A DNA stretch of 38,109 bases from Alcanivorax sp. DG881. Its GTDB lineage: Bacteria; Pseudomonadota; Gammaproteobacteria; Pseudomonadales; Alcanivoracaceae. Both the position numbers and the translations under genes were made by a program. The stretch spans positions 2,749,890-2,787,998 of the forward strand of contig NZ_DS989915.1 in NCBI RefSeq assembly GCF_000155615.1, in the 5' to 3' direction. A model generated the notes under the pieces. That model was not told the origin of the DNA, did not search any database, and worked only from the letters and a program-made list of their open reading frames with translations. Of the stretch, positions 1 through 7,334 are shown piece after piece (within the stretch, counting starts at the first letter, position 1; the number at the start of each line of letters is the position of its first letter).

Positions 1-48
1 TCGCGCTGCGCGCGGTTCGTCCCCTGGAAGGGAACTCCTACAATAACG

Positions 49-1638
49 TCAGGCGTCGATATCAATGCTCTTCAGGTAATCATCATAGTTGCCAGTGAAG
101 TCGCGCACGCCTTCGGGGGTGATTTCCAGAATACGGGTGGCCAGCGAGCTGACGAATTCCCGGTCGTGGCTGACAAAGAACAGTGTGCCCGGGTAATTTT
201 CCAGTGCCAGGTTCAGCGCTTCAATGGATTCCATGTCCAGGTGGTTGGTGGGCTCATCCAGCAACAATACATTGGGCTGTGTCAGCGTCAGTTTGCCGAA
301 CAGCATGCGCCCCTGCTCACCACCGGAAATCACCTTCACGGATTTCAGCACTTCGTCATTGGAAAACAGCATGCGGCCCAAGGCTGCGCGTACCGCCTGT
401 TCACCATCGCTGGTCCATTGCGCCATCCAGTCGAACAGGATCATGTCCTGCTCAAAATCGTGGCTGTGATCCTGGGCAAAGTAACCCAACTCCGCCGCTT
501 CGGCCCATTTTACCGTGCCGTTATCTGCGCTGAGATCACCGGCCAGGCAGCGTAGCAAGGTGGTCTTGCCGATGCCGTTGGGGCCAATGATGGCTACCCG
601 TTCGCCGGCTTCTACCTGCAGGTTCAGGTCCTGAAACAAGGTCAGGTCGTCGTAATGTTTGCCCAGCCCTTCCAGGGTGACGGCCTGACGATGCAGTTTC
701 TTGGTCTGTTCGAAACGGATGTAGGGGCTGATCCGGCTGGAGGGCTTAACCTCTTCCAACTGGATCTTGTCGATCTGCTTGGCCCGGCTGGTGGCCTGTT
801 TGGCCTTGGAGGCGTTGGCCGAGAAGCGGCTGACAAAGCTCTGCAGGTCAGCGATTTCCTTTTTCTTCTTGGCGTTGTCCGCATACAGGCGGTCACGGGC
901 TGCGGTGGCGGCAGTCATGTACTCGTCGTAGTTGCCCGGGAACAGGCGCAGCTCACCGTAATCCAGATCCGCCATGTGGGTGCACACGCTGTTCAGGAAG
1001 TGACGGTCGTGGGAAATGATGATCATGGTGCTGGAGCGTGCCACCAGAATATCTTCCAGCCAGCGGATGGTGTGGATATCCAGATGGTTGGTGGGCTCAT
1101 CCAGCAGCAGCACGTCCGGATCGGAGAACAGGGCCTGGGCAAGCAGTACGCGTAGTTTCCAGCCGGGGGCCACGGCGGTCATCGGGCCGGCGTGTTGTTC
1201 TTCGGGAATGCCCAGCCCCAGCAGCAGGTCGCCGGCCCGGGCCTCGGCAGTGTAGCCGTCCATCTCCGCGAATTGCATTTCCAGCTCGGCCACGCGCATG
1301 CCGTCTTCTTCGCTCATTTCCGGCAGGCTGTAGATCCGGTCGCGTTCGGCCTTCACTGTGGCCAGTTCGCTATGCCCCATGATCACGGTGTCCAGTACCG
1401 TGTGTTCCTCGAAGGCGAACTGGTCCTGGCGCAGCTTGCCGAGGCGGTCGTTGGGATCCAGCATCACCTGGCCATTGCTGGGCTGCAGTTCGCCGCCGAG
1501 GATTTTCATGAAGGTGGATTTGCCGCAGCCGTTGGCGCCGATCAGGCCGTAACGGTTGCCATTGCCAAATTTGACGGAGACGTTTTCAAACAGCGGCTTG
1601 GCGCCGAACTGCATGGTGATGTTCGCGGTAGAAATCAA
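49..1638 (-). CDS. ybiT: ABC-F family ATPase, YbiT-like
   Basis: Soluble ABC-F protein with two ATPase domains and no membrane segment. Members bind the ribosomal E site and modulate or rescue translation. Domain 1 has Walker A GANGCGKS and Walker [11 protein letters not shown] charged linker ([19 protein letters not shown]) leads to domain 2, with GPNGIGKT, signature SGGEQ and a second LDEPTNHLD. The close match to remembered E. coli YbiT over the whole length ([50 protein letters not shown]) fixes the subfamily. The frame is open back to an ATG at 1728, but homology begins at LISTANIT, so I chose the TTG at 1638, preceded by AGGA; this gives 529 aa against about 530 for YbiT. The extra 30 codons of the longer version look non-coding. 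Confidence 0.93.
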   Translation of the reverse strand: MISTANITMQFGAKPLFENVSVKFGNGNRYGLIGANGCGKSTFMKILGGELQPSNGQVMLDPNDRLGKLRQDQFAFEEHTVLDTVIMGHSELATVKAERDRIYSLPEMSEEDGMRVAELEMQFAEMDGYTAEARAGDLLLGLGIPEEQHAGPMTAVAPGWKLRVLLAQALFSDPDVLLLDEPTNHLDIHTIRWLEDILVARSSTMIIISHDRHFLNSVCTHMADLDYGELRLFPGNYDEYMTAATAARDRLYADNAKKKKEIADLQSFVSRFSANASKAKQATSRAKQIDKIQLEEVKPSSRISPYIRFEQTKKLHRQAVTLEGLGKHYDDLTLFQDLNLQVEAGERVAIIGPNGIGKTTLLRCLAGDLSADNGTVKWAEAAELGYFAQDHSHDFEQDMILFDWMAQWTSDGEQAVRAALGRMLFSNDEVLKSVKVISGGEQGRMLFGKLTLTQPNVLLLDEPTNHLDMESIEALNLALENYPGTLFFVSHDREFVSSLATRILEITPEGVRDFTGNYDDYLKSIDIDA

Positions 1639-1838
1639 AAGACTGTCCTGTAACGAGAGGGCGGCCGGGGGCGCGCCATCGCCGGCTGCGGGGGTTATCA
1701 GCAGGCGGCGGGAAGAAAGAGGCGGCATTGTACCGGCTTGCCGGGCAAAAGGCAGTCCCGCCCGGCGGTCCGTCCGGGGTTGAAAAATTGGGCAAAAAGG
1801 CGCGTATTAGAACGGAGAGGCAAGACAGAGAGGGGATT

Positions 1839-2624
1839 ATGAAAACAAAAACGACCCTGGCGGGGATGGCGGTCATCGTGATGGTGGCGCTTTTCAGTGC
1901 GGGCTGTAGCAACAATGCCAGCCATGATTACCTCGAGCAGCAGGTTCAGCGGACCTTGCAGGATAACAATTTGGGGGTTTGGCAGGTTGAATCGCTGGCT
2001 CTGGAGGAGGAGCAGCAAAAGCGCACGGACAAGGATAACCCAACCACGACCTATCAGTTCAGCGTTGCCCTCGTACTGCAGGAAGATTTGCAGCTGGTCC
2101 GCTATGCCGACGCGGACGCCCGTGAACTGGTGGTGACGCCGGGCCCTCGGGCCGGTGAGCAAGTGACGCTGCCTGCGGTGGCGCGGGTAGAGGGGCCGCT
2201 GGGGGAGGCGTCCTCACGGGCGCATGTGAGCCTGCCGCTCACGGATCTGCCGCCGGGCCTGCCGGCATCGTTGCTGCGCGACCGTTTTGCGGACTGGCAG
2301 CAGATCAGCGTGGGGACTGACTCCTATCAGGCCATGCTGGAGCGTCTGCGTCGCCAGCTGCTCGACGAGCAGAGAGCCCTCACCGACACCGCCGACCGGT
2401 TGCGACGCGGGCGGATGCAGCTGGAGGCCAAGGATGAGGAGCTGAAGGCGCTGGAAGAGGACAGCGTCGGCCAGTCCAGCGGTATGGGGGAGCCCATGGA
2501 GCGGCTCAGTGGTGACGTGCAGGCCTTGATGTCCCAGGTGGAGCAGCTTCAAGTGGAGAAGTACACCCGGGAAGATACCGTTAAAAAGCTGCGTGCGGAT
2601 CTGGACCACCTGCAGGGTAAGTGA
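1839..2624 (+). CDS. Predicted lipoprotein with C-terminal coiled coil
   Basis: A 261-aa protein of unknown function, starting at an ATG with a strong site (AGAGAGGGG) just upstream; the frame is open further back without a better start. The N-terminus is a lipoprotein signal: MKTKTTLAG, a hydrophobic stretch, then the lipobox FSAGC with the lipidated Cys at residue 23. The next residue is Ser, so outer-membrane sorting is expected. Residues about 170-261 are highly charged with heptad-like Leu spacing (LERLRRQLLDEQRAL, VEQLQVEKYTRED), predicting a long coiled coil. It is divergent from ybiT and followed by the thioesterase gene about 100 bp on. I do not recognise a family; a periplasmic scaffold or envelope spacer role would be a guess. 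Confidence 0.82.
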   Translation: MKTKTTLAGMAVIVMVALFSAGCSNNASHDYLEQQVQRTLQDNNLGVWQVESLALEEEQQKRTDKDNPTTTYQFSVALVLQEDLQLVRYADADARELVVTPGPRAGEQVTLPAVARVEGPLGEASSRAHVSLPLTDLPPGLPASLLRDRFADWQQISVGTDSYQAMLERLRRQLLDEQRALTDTADRLRRGRMQLEAKDEELKALEEDSVGQSSGMGEPMERLSGDVQALMSQVEQLQVEKYTREDTVKKLRADLDHLQGK

Positions 2625-2725
2625 TCACAGTAGCGGTGTGAGCGCAGCGGGCATGCCGGCAGGATTCGACTTGTGCGGCGCCATGGGTATCATGGCAGGC
2701 CCGCTTTACCCACCGGACCCTTGTC

Positions 2726-3127
2726 ATGTTTGAACAAACCGTTACCCCCCGCTTTTACGAAACCGATGCGTTTGGCCATGTGAACAATACTGTTGTTACC
2801 GGCTGGTTCGAAACGGGCCGCGCGCCGTTGTTTGTGCTTTTCGGCAGAGGGGGCAATCCCGCATCCCTGCCGCTGATCCTCGCCCGAGTCGAGGTCGATT
2901 TTGTTGCCCAGATTTACTACGGCAGCGACGTGACCCTGCGCACCGGCATTGAGCGCATTGGCAACAGCTCTTTTGTGGTTACCCAGCAGGCCTGGCAGAA
3001 CGATGCCCTGGTCGCCCGGGGGCGGGCGGTGCAGGTTTACTTCAACCATGAAAAACAGGCGTCGGCGCCGATCCCTGATGACTTCCGTGAGGAGCTGGCT
3101 CGCCATGAAGGGGCGTTGCCGGAATAA
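2726..3127 (+). CDS. Acyl-CoA thioesterase, 4HBT/YbgC-like hotdog fold
   Basis: A 133-aa single-domain hotdog thioesterase. The N-terminal motif RFYETDAFGHVNNTV is the active-site loop of the 4-hydroxybenzoyl-CoA thioesterase family, where the Asp is the usual catalytic residue and GHVNN is typical of the FadM/YbgC-like branch. The rest follows the family pattern, with VEVDFVAQIYYGSDVTLRT and a C-terminal strand ARGRAVQVYFNH. It would hydrolyse acyl-CoA thioesters in the cytoplasm; the substrate cannot be read from sequence. Length is normal for the family. It stands alone between the lipoprotein and hemH, with no obvious terminator on either side. Confidence 0.88.
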   Translation: MFEQTVTPRFYETDAFGHVNNTVVTGWFETGRAPLFVLFGRGGNPASLPLILARVEVDFVAQIYYGSDVTLRTGIERIGNSSFVVTQQAWQNDALVARGRAVQVYFNHEKQASAPIPDDFREELARHEGALPE

Positions 3128-3259
3128 CGCTTTCCCATGGTGCTGATAGCCTGGTCGCCATGGCGTCCTGGCGTGATGCCGCTACACTAACGGGCATAGT
3201 AGTTCGGGGGCGAGTCGAGCTCCCTCTCTATCAGAATGGCAACCGAGTGAGATCGCTTC

Positions 3260-4342
3260 ATGGCCTATCAGGGACAAGAAAACTTTGATCATCGCCAGCC
3301 CCGCAAAACCGGTGTGCTGATCACCAATCTGGGCACCCCGGATGCGCCGGAAACCGGGGCTCTGCGCCGCTACCTGCGCGAATTTCTGTCCGATACCCGG
3401 GTGGTGGAAATTCCCCGCTTCGTCTGGTTCTTCATCCTCAATCTGGTCATTCTGGTGATTCGCCCGCGCCGTTCCGCCGAAGCCTATAAAGGGGTGTGGA
3501 CAGAAAGAGGCTCACCGCTGCTGGTGCATAGTCAGGACCAGGCGGATGGTATTCGGGAGCGGCTGCAACAGAAATACGGTGACGGCGTAGTGGTGCGTCT
3601 TGCCATGCGCTACGGCAACCCGTCCATCGCCAGTCAGCTGCAGGCGATGGAAGATGATGGCGTGCGTCAGCTGCTGGTGTTGCCTCTGTACCCGCAGTAT
3701 TCGGCCTCCACCAACGCGTCCACCTTCGATGCGCTGGCGCGGGATTTCATGCAGCGACGCTGGCTGCCGGACTTGCGGTTTATCAGCCACTACCCGGACT
3801 TTGCGCCGTACATTCAGGCCATGGCAGAACATATTCGTGCCTACCGGGAAGCACATGGCAGCGCAGACAAGCTTATCTTCAGCTACCACGGTGTGCCCAA
3901 GCGTTTTCTGCTCAAGGGTGATCCGTACTTTTGCGAGTGCCACAAGACCTCCCGGTTACTGGCCGAGGCACTGGGACTGGCCGATGATCAATGGATGACG
4001 ACGTTCCAGTCCCGCTTCGGGCGGGAAGAATGGCTGCAGCCCTACACGGATGCCACCCTGAAAGCCCTGCCAGGGCAAGGAGTGAAATCGGTACAGGTCT
4101 TCTGCCCCGGCTTCTCCGCTGACTGCCTGGAGACGGTGGAGGAAATCGATGAGGAAAACCGGGGCTACTTTGAGCAGGCCGGGGGTGAATCCTTTGCCTA
4201 TATCTCTGCCATGAATGCAGAGCCTGTGCACCTGGATGCGCTGACACAACTGGTCGAAAATAACCTGCAAGGCTGGCAGCCAGGGGACAATCAGCCAGCC
4301 ACCCTGGCCGCTCGCGCCGCGCGAGCCGAGGCACTGAAGTAG
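3260..4342 (+). CDS. hemH: Ferrochelatase
   Basis: Inserts Fe2+ into protoporphyrin IX, the last step of protoheme synthesis. The 360-aa protein shows the family landmarks in order: GVLITNLGTPDAP near the N-terminus, EAYKGVWTERGSPLL, the metal-site region FSYHGVPKRF with His210, and CPGFSADCLETVEEIDEENR with the conserved catalytic-cleft Glu291. Length fits bacterial ferrochelatases of the proteobacterial type. The extra Cys pair in PYFCECHKTSRLL lies where enteric enzymes have one Cys; whether it binds metal is not clear. Only a weak ribosome site (GAGTGAGA) precedes the ATG. It is transcribed in the same direction as its upstream neighbour but 130 bp away, so it probably has its own promoter. 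Confidence 0.96.
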   Translation: MAYQGQENFDHRQPRKTGVLITNLGTPDAPETGALRRYLREFLSDTRVVEIPRFVWFFILNLVILVIRPRRSAEAYKGVWTERGSPLLVHSQDQADGIRERLQQKYGDGVVVRLAMRYGNPSIASQLQAMEDDGVRQLLVLPLYPQYSASTNASTFDALARDFMQRRWLPDLRFISHYPDFAPYIQAMAEHIRAYREAHGSADKLIFSYHGVPKRFLLKGDPYFCECHKTSRLLAEALGLADDQWMTTFQSRFGREEWLQPYTDATLKALPGQGVKSVQVFCPGFSADCLETVEEIDEENRGYFEQAGGESFAYISAMNAEPVHLDALTQLVENNLQGWQPGDNQPATLAARAARAEALK

Positions 4343-4403
4343 CAAGCGGTAACCCGCCCCTTCCTCCCCCTCCCTTCGTTGGCATCTCAGGATGCGCGCT
4401 CCT

Positions 4404-4425
4404 GCATCCCTCATTTGGGGGATGC
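4404..4425. promoter_or_regulatory. Palindrome GCATCCC-N8-GGGATGC before a secreted-protein gene
   Basis: A 7-bp inverted repeat with an 8-nt centre (TCATTTGG), 61 bp after the hemH stop and about 90 bp before the next ATG. A near-identical palindrome lies at 22208-22231, again between a housekeeping-type gene and a small secreted-protein gene. There is no T-run after it, so it is a poor intrinsic terminator; an operator or a dispersed repeat is possible. Confidence 0.5.
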
Positions 4426-4517
4426 GGGTTAATGCCAAATCCCTGACTATTTATCGCAGGGCCAACCTGAATGGGGGGCTTTGAGCGTTCGATCCTGATA
4501 AGCAGTGAGAGGGTGTC

Positions 4518-4868
4518 ATGAAAGCTACAAAATCGGTTTTCTTTCTGGTTCCGGGTCTTTTTTGTATGTTCTTTGCCGTCGCAGGCCATGCGAGCAGCTA
4601 TGCCAAGGAATGTATTATGGACAGTGACTATTTTGTGAATTTTGATCTTTCCGTCGGGGATAAAGCGTTTTGGACAACGGTTAAGCCAGCGTCAGGTGCC
4701 GATGCATCAAGAAGTGCCATGTGCTCCTGCGCAAAGGCGATTAACCGGTTGCAGATCCAGGAGTACAACGAGCGTTACCCTGCCGCTTTTCTCAGAGGGG
4801 AGGATCGGGAGGGGTGTCGTGACTACGGCGATGGTGGTCAGAGCCACAAGTTGTATTGGACGCAATAA
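4518..4868 (+). CDS. Small secreted Cys-containing protein, unknown function
   Basis: A 116-aa protein with a clear Sec signal: Lys-containing start (MKATK), a long hydrophobic core and a likely signal peptidase I site at about GHA-SS, leaving a mature domain of about 90 residues. The mature part has four Cys (KECIM, MCSCAK, EGCRDYG), which could form two disulfides in the periplasm. The ribosome site is GAGAGGG a few bases before the ATG. I do not recognise the family. It opens a run of five exported proteins that ends at 8942; the gap to the next gene is only 24 bp, so these two are probably co-transcribed. Base composition is more A/T-rich than hemH upstream. Confidence 0.75.
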   Translation: MKATKSVFFLVPGLFCMFFAVAGHASSYAKECIMDSDYFVNFDLSVGDKAFWTTVKPASGADASRSAMCSCAKAINRLQIQEYNERYPAAFLRGEDREGCRDYGDGGQSHKLYWTQ

Positions 4869-4892
4869 ACAATCAAGGATCAATGTTAGGGG

Positions 4893-5270
4893 ATGAAAAT
4901 GAAAACAATACGTCAGTTATTTGGGGCTGCTGCAGGCGTAGTCATGGTGTCTTTTGGCGGTTTCGCCCATGCGGAATACTCCGGATACCATTTTTGTGAA
5001 GCGGAATATCGATCCTATGGTGATGAAGACATATCCGAGGTTTACATCTCGGGTGTTTTCTATGATTCCTACGTGACGCCAAGCCGTGTAGATGACAGCT
5101 TCGCTGAATTTATCGATGCAGAATATGACCCTGAAGCAACCATTTACAACGTGAGTTGTGCAAGGAATCAACACGACTCCGAACGGGAAGCAGAGCGTAG
5201 CCGAAATCGTGCGATCTCCAACTGGCGAGACCGGGATTATGAGGTTCACCGGGTAAGATGGAGTCGATGA
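4893..5270 (+). CDS. Small secreted protein, paralogue of the gene at 5393
   Basis: A 125-aa protein with a Sec signal peptide (MKMKTIRQL, hydrophobic stretch, cleavage near AHA-EY). The mature part has two Cys (HFCEAEY and NVSCARN), a Y/S-rich strand ending in SGVFYDSY, a central FAEFIDAEY and a basic tail ending DYEVHRVRWSR. The same order of elements (Cys near the mature N-terminus, S.VF, F..Y, second Cys, charged helix, V..W end) is seen in the gene at 5393, so the two look like diverged tandem duplicates. The ATG at 4893 follows AGGGG closely; an ATG two codons later is also possible. No function is recognised. Confidence 0.75.
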   Translation: MKMKTIRQLFGAAAGVVMVSFGGFAHAEYSGYHFCEAEYRSYGDEDISEVYISGVFYDSYVTPSRVDDSFAEFIDAEYDPEATIYNVSCARNQHDSEREAERSRNRAISNWRDRDYEVHRVRWSR

Positions 5271-5392
5271 CGTTCTGATTGCTGCCGGGTTTCCTGCGTC
5301 CTGTGCCGCTTAATCCCGTTCTGGCGTATGCGCAGACTGACGAAAGGAAGTCTGGGGTTTCTCACTATTAAGACTGGCTTTCGGAGGGCGTT

Positions 5393-5776
5393 GTGCGCAG
5401 GAAAATACTTTTTCTTACGGTATCGTTGATGGTGCTGCCTCTAGGGGGGCTGGCAGCAGAAGGCGATGATGTCGGGAAGGAATTCGGTTATTGCGCTGTT
5501 AAAGAGGGCCGTGATGGGGGAAGAGCGGTCTTTTCAACGGTATTCCATGCGGATTTCGTAGATTTCTATGGCGGCTACATGTCCGACAAGATGCCGGAGA
5601 TACAGCGTCGCTTTCGGAAATATGCGTATGCCTATTGGGGGGTAGACGGGGATGCAACGTGCTACCGCAGGCCCGATCGGAGGAAAGCCGAGGAGGCGCT
5701 CATGGATGAGGTTTCGCAACTGCGTCGGGAAGGGGGTTGGGATGTGGAGATATCTCGTTGGCATTTCAGGGGTTAA
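5393..5776 (+). CDS. Small secreted protein, paralogue of the gene at 4893
   Basis: A 127-aa protein starting at GTG, supported by TCGGAGGG eight bases upstream. The signal peptide is MRRKILFLTVSLMVLPLGG with likely cleavage after GLAA. The mature part has FGYCAVKEG, FSTVFHADF, FRKYAYAYWG, a second Cys in ATCYRRPDR, a charged helix (RRKAEEALMDEVSQLRRE) and an end VEISRWHFRG. This layout matches the upstream gene at 4893, though pairwise identity is low. The two Cys probably pair in the periplasm. A 122-bp gap separates it from the preceding gene. Function is unknown. Confidence 0.75.
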   Translation: MRRKILFLTVSLMVLPLGGLAAEGDDVGKEFGYCAVKEGRDGGRAVFSTVFHADFVDFYGGYMSDKMPEIQRRFRKYAYAYWGVDGDATCYRRPDRRKAEEALMDEVSQLRREGGWDVEISRWHFRG

Positions 5777-5860
5777 GCGTGTCAGCGGCTGAGGAATTAA
5801 ATAATTTTGCTGATGAAGGTCGGTTGTTCTGTCATTAATAAGGTTGTGATCGGGGGTAAG

Positions 5861-6958
5861 GTGAAAATCCATTATTTTGTCTGTGTGCTATGGGGGCTGG
5901 CACTGGTCGGCTGCGGAACGATCAATGCAGACAGAGAAAGCTACATGAAAGACGCCGTTTATGAGAAAGAACGGTATTTTGGAGATGCGGTTTCTGAGCC
6001 GGCGTTTTCCCACTATGAACTACGCGGGAAGTATGAGGTTGACGAGGAAAAGCTGAATATCCATATCGACCCGGTTGAGATTTACGCCCAGGAAAAGGAA
6101 GAGCTTGTCGTACGACGGAAAGTGTCTTATGAGCGATACGGGCCGTACGGTTATAGTCCCGGCATGTGTGTTTTCAAGGTGGTAATGGTTTTCGATGTCC
6201 TTTTCTCCATGATTGATGATGATTATGCAGAGGATCTTCAGGAGACATGCTACAAGGTTTATGAGTGGAAGAGAGAGGAGCAGGAGCAGCCACCAGAAAA
6301 AACCGGGGTCAAGACCGTGGAGCTGCTGGCCAGAAATTACCAGGATTCAAGTGGGTCTTTGGTTTTTCAACTCCGCGCGGATGGAAAGCGGGTTAACAAA
6401 GTGAATCTTACCGGGTTTAGAGGGGAGGAAAGGCGTGGTCCCTATTCCTGGACAGTGAACAGCTGGTATGACTTCTCCCGGCTTGAGGATGATGATTTCC
6501 TGGAAATTGAAATTATCAATCGTAGGGGGAAGGTGGCTCTGGACAAGACGTTGGCAATAGCTAAAGAGGATGCGGAGTCGGTTATTTTTAAAAGCAAGTA
6601 TGACGGCATCTTTCAGTTGTACTACACCTGCAGACTCTGTAACGCAAACCTGACGGATAATTTCTATACCGATGCTCGGCGAATAATTTGGTACAGCAAT
6701 GTCTATTTATACAAGGGAAAGGGGTCGCTGGATTTTGTGGCTTCGTGTATTGAAGACCGGTTTGACCGTTTGAGACATGGTGATGTGCGGGTGATGAAGG
6801 CGAATACTCCGAAAGGAAGGAATATCTGGCCGGATATTTACTCTTCTTACGGAACGGTTCGTGGTGTCAAGGCTCCTGACGAGCCGACCGTTGATGACAT
6901 TCAGTCCTGCATCAGGAAGAAGAGGCTGGATATTGAAATAAAGAATTATTATGGGTGA
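5861..6958 (+). CDS. Predicted lipoprotein, unknown function
   Basis: A 365-aa protein. The frame is open from 5807, but the GTG at 5861, behind GGGGGTAAG, puts a proper lipoprotein signal at the N-terminus: KIHYF, hydrophobic core, lipobox LVGC with Cys18. The mature protein is rich in Tyr, Asp, Glu and Lys and has several Cys (PGMCVF, QETCYK, YYTCRLCNAN, VASCIED, QSCIRKK). The CRLC pair resembles half of a zinc or disulfide site, but no full motif is seen. The middle (VELLARNYQDSSGSLVFQLR) reads like a beta-sandwich. Codons are A/T-richer than in flanking conserved genes, suggesting acquisition or fast evolution. A strong terminator lies at 7089-7115. Confidence 0.72.
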   Translation: MKIHYFVCVLWGLALVGCGTINADRESYMKDAVYEKERYFGDAVSEPAFSHYELRGKYEVDEEKLNIHIDPVEIYAQEKEELVVRRKVSYERYGPYGYSPGMCVFKVVMVFDVLFSMIDDDYAEDLQETCYKVYEWKREEQEQPPEKTGVKTVELLARNYQDSSGSLVFQLRADGKRVNKVNLTGFRGEERRGPYSWTVNSWYDFSRLEDDDFLEIEIINRRGKVALDKTLAIAKEDAESVIFKSKYDGIFQLYYTCRLCNANLTDNFYTDARRIIWYSNVYLYKGKGSLDFVASCIEDRFDRLRHGDVRVMKANTPKGRNIWPDIYSSYGTVRGVKAPDEPTVDDIQSCIRKKRLDIEIKNYYG

Positions 6959-6985
6959 TGTTTCCTGACTCCCTTGTGGAGGGTT

Positions 6986-7051
6986 ATGAGGAAAAATATG
7001 AGAGCTCTCTTCCTGTCGGCTCTTATGCTGGTTGCTGGCCAGAAGGCTTGA
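6986..7051 (+). other. 21-codon mini-ORF coding only a signal-peptide-like sequence
   Basis: Behind a good ribosome site (GTGGAGGGTT) an ATG opens a 21-residue frame, MRKNMRALFLSALMLVAGQ then KA and a stop. It has the shape of a Sec signal (basic start, hydrophobic core) with almost nothing after it. It lies between the lipoprotein gene and its terminator, where a sixth exported protein would fit. It may be a decayed gene or a chance ORF. The same frame after the stop reads a short Cys-containing stretch (DFECNGDACI), which mildly favours a remnant. Confidence 0.35.
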
Positions 7052-7088
7052 TCGCAAATGCACAATCTGGATTTCGAATGTAATGGTG

Positions 7089-7115
7089 ACGCCTGCATTA
7101 TGCGGGCGTTTTTTT
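7089..7115 (+). terminator. Rho-independent terminator
   Basis: A 9-bp stem (ACGCCTGCA / TGCGGGCGT, one G-T pair) with a TTA loop, followed directly by seven T. It closes the transcript of the exported-protein genes that begins at or after 4518. Confidence 0.88.
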
Positions 7116-7334
7116 ATCCCAGAACGGGCTGTGCCTAGCGCATATGAAGTTGCATAGTGGTTGTATCTTTCACGGATGATACGGATGTCATGATGAGATT
7201 CTCCCGAGATGCCGTCTGCGGGGCTGAATACCTAACTTGAGGTATGGGATAAGCCTCACCCCATTGCTATGGTTCAGACAGAGGCTCTGCGCCTTATGCG
7301 TGGGGCTGGCGATTGCCTGTTGTCCGGGGAAATG

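Noticed and set aside
1639-1728. N-terminal extension of the YbiT-like protein from an ATG at 1728
   Set aside because: The extra 30 codons have no similarity to YbiT, while the TTG at 1638 has an AGGA site and gives the family length.
4343-4403. Pyrimidine-rich tract after hemH as a terminator
   Set aside because: No stable stem with a T-run is formed; it is simply C/T-rich.
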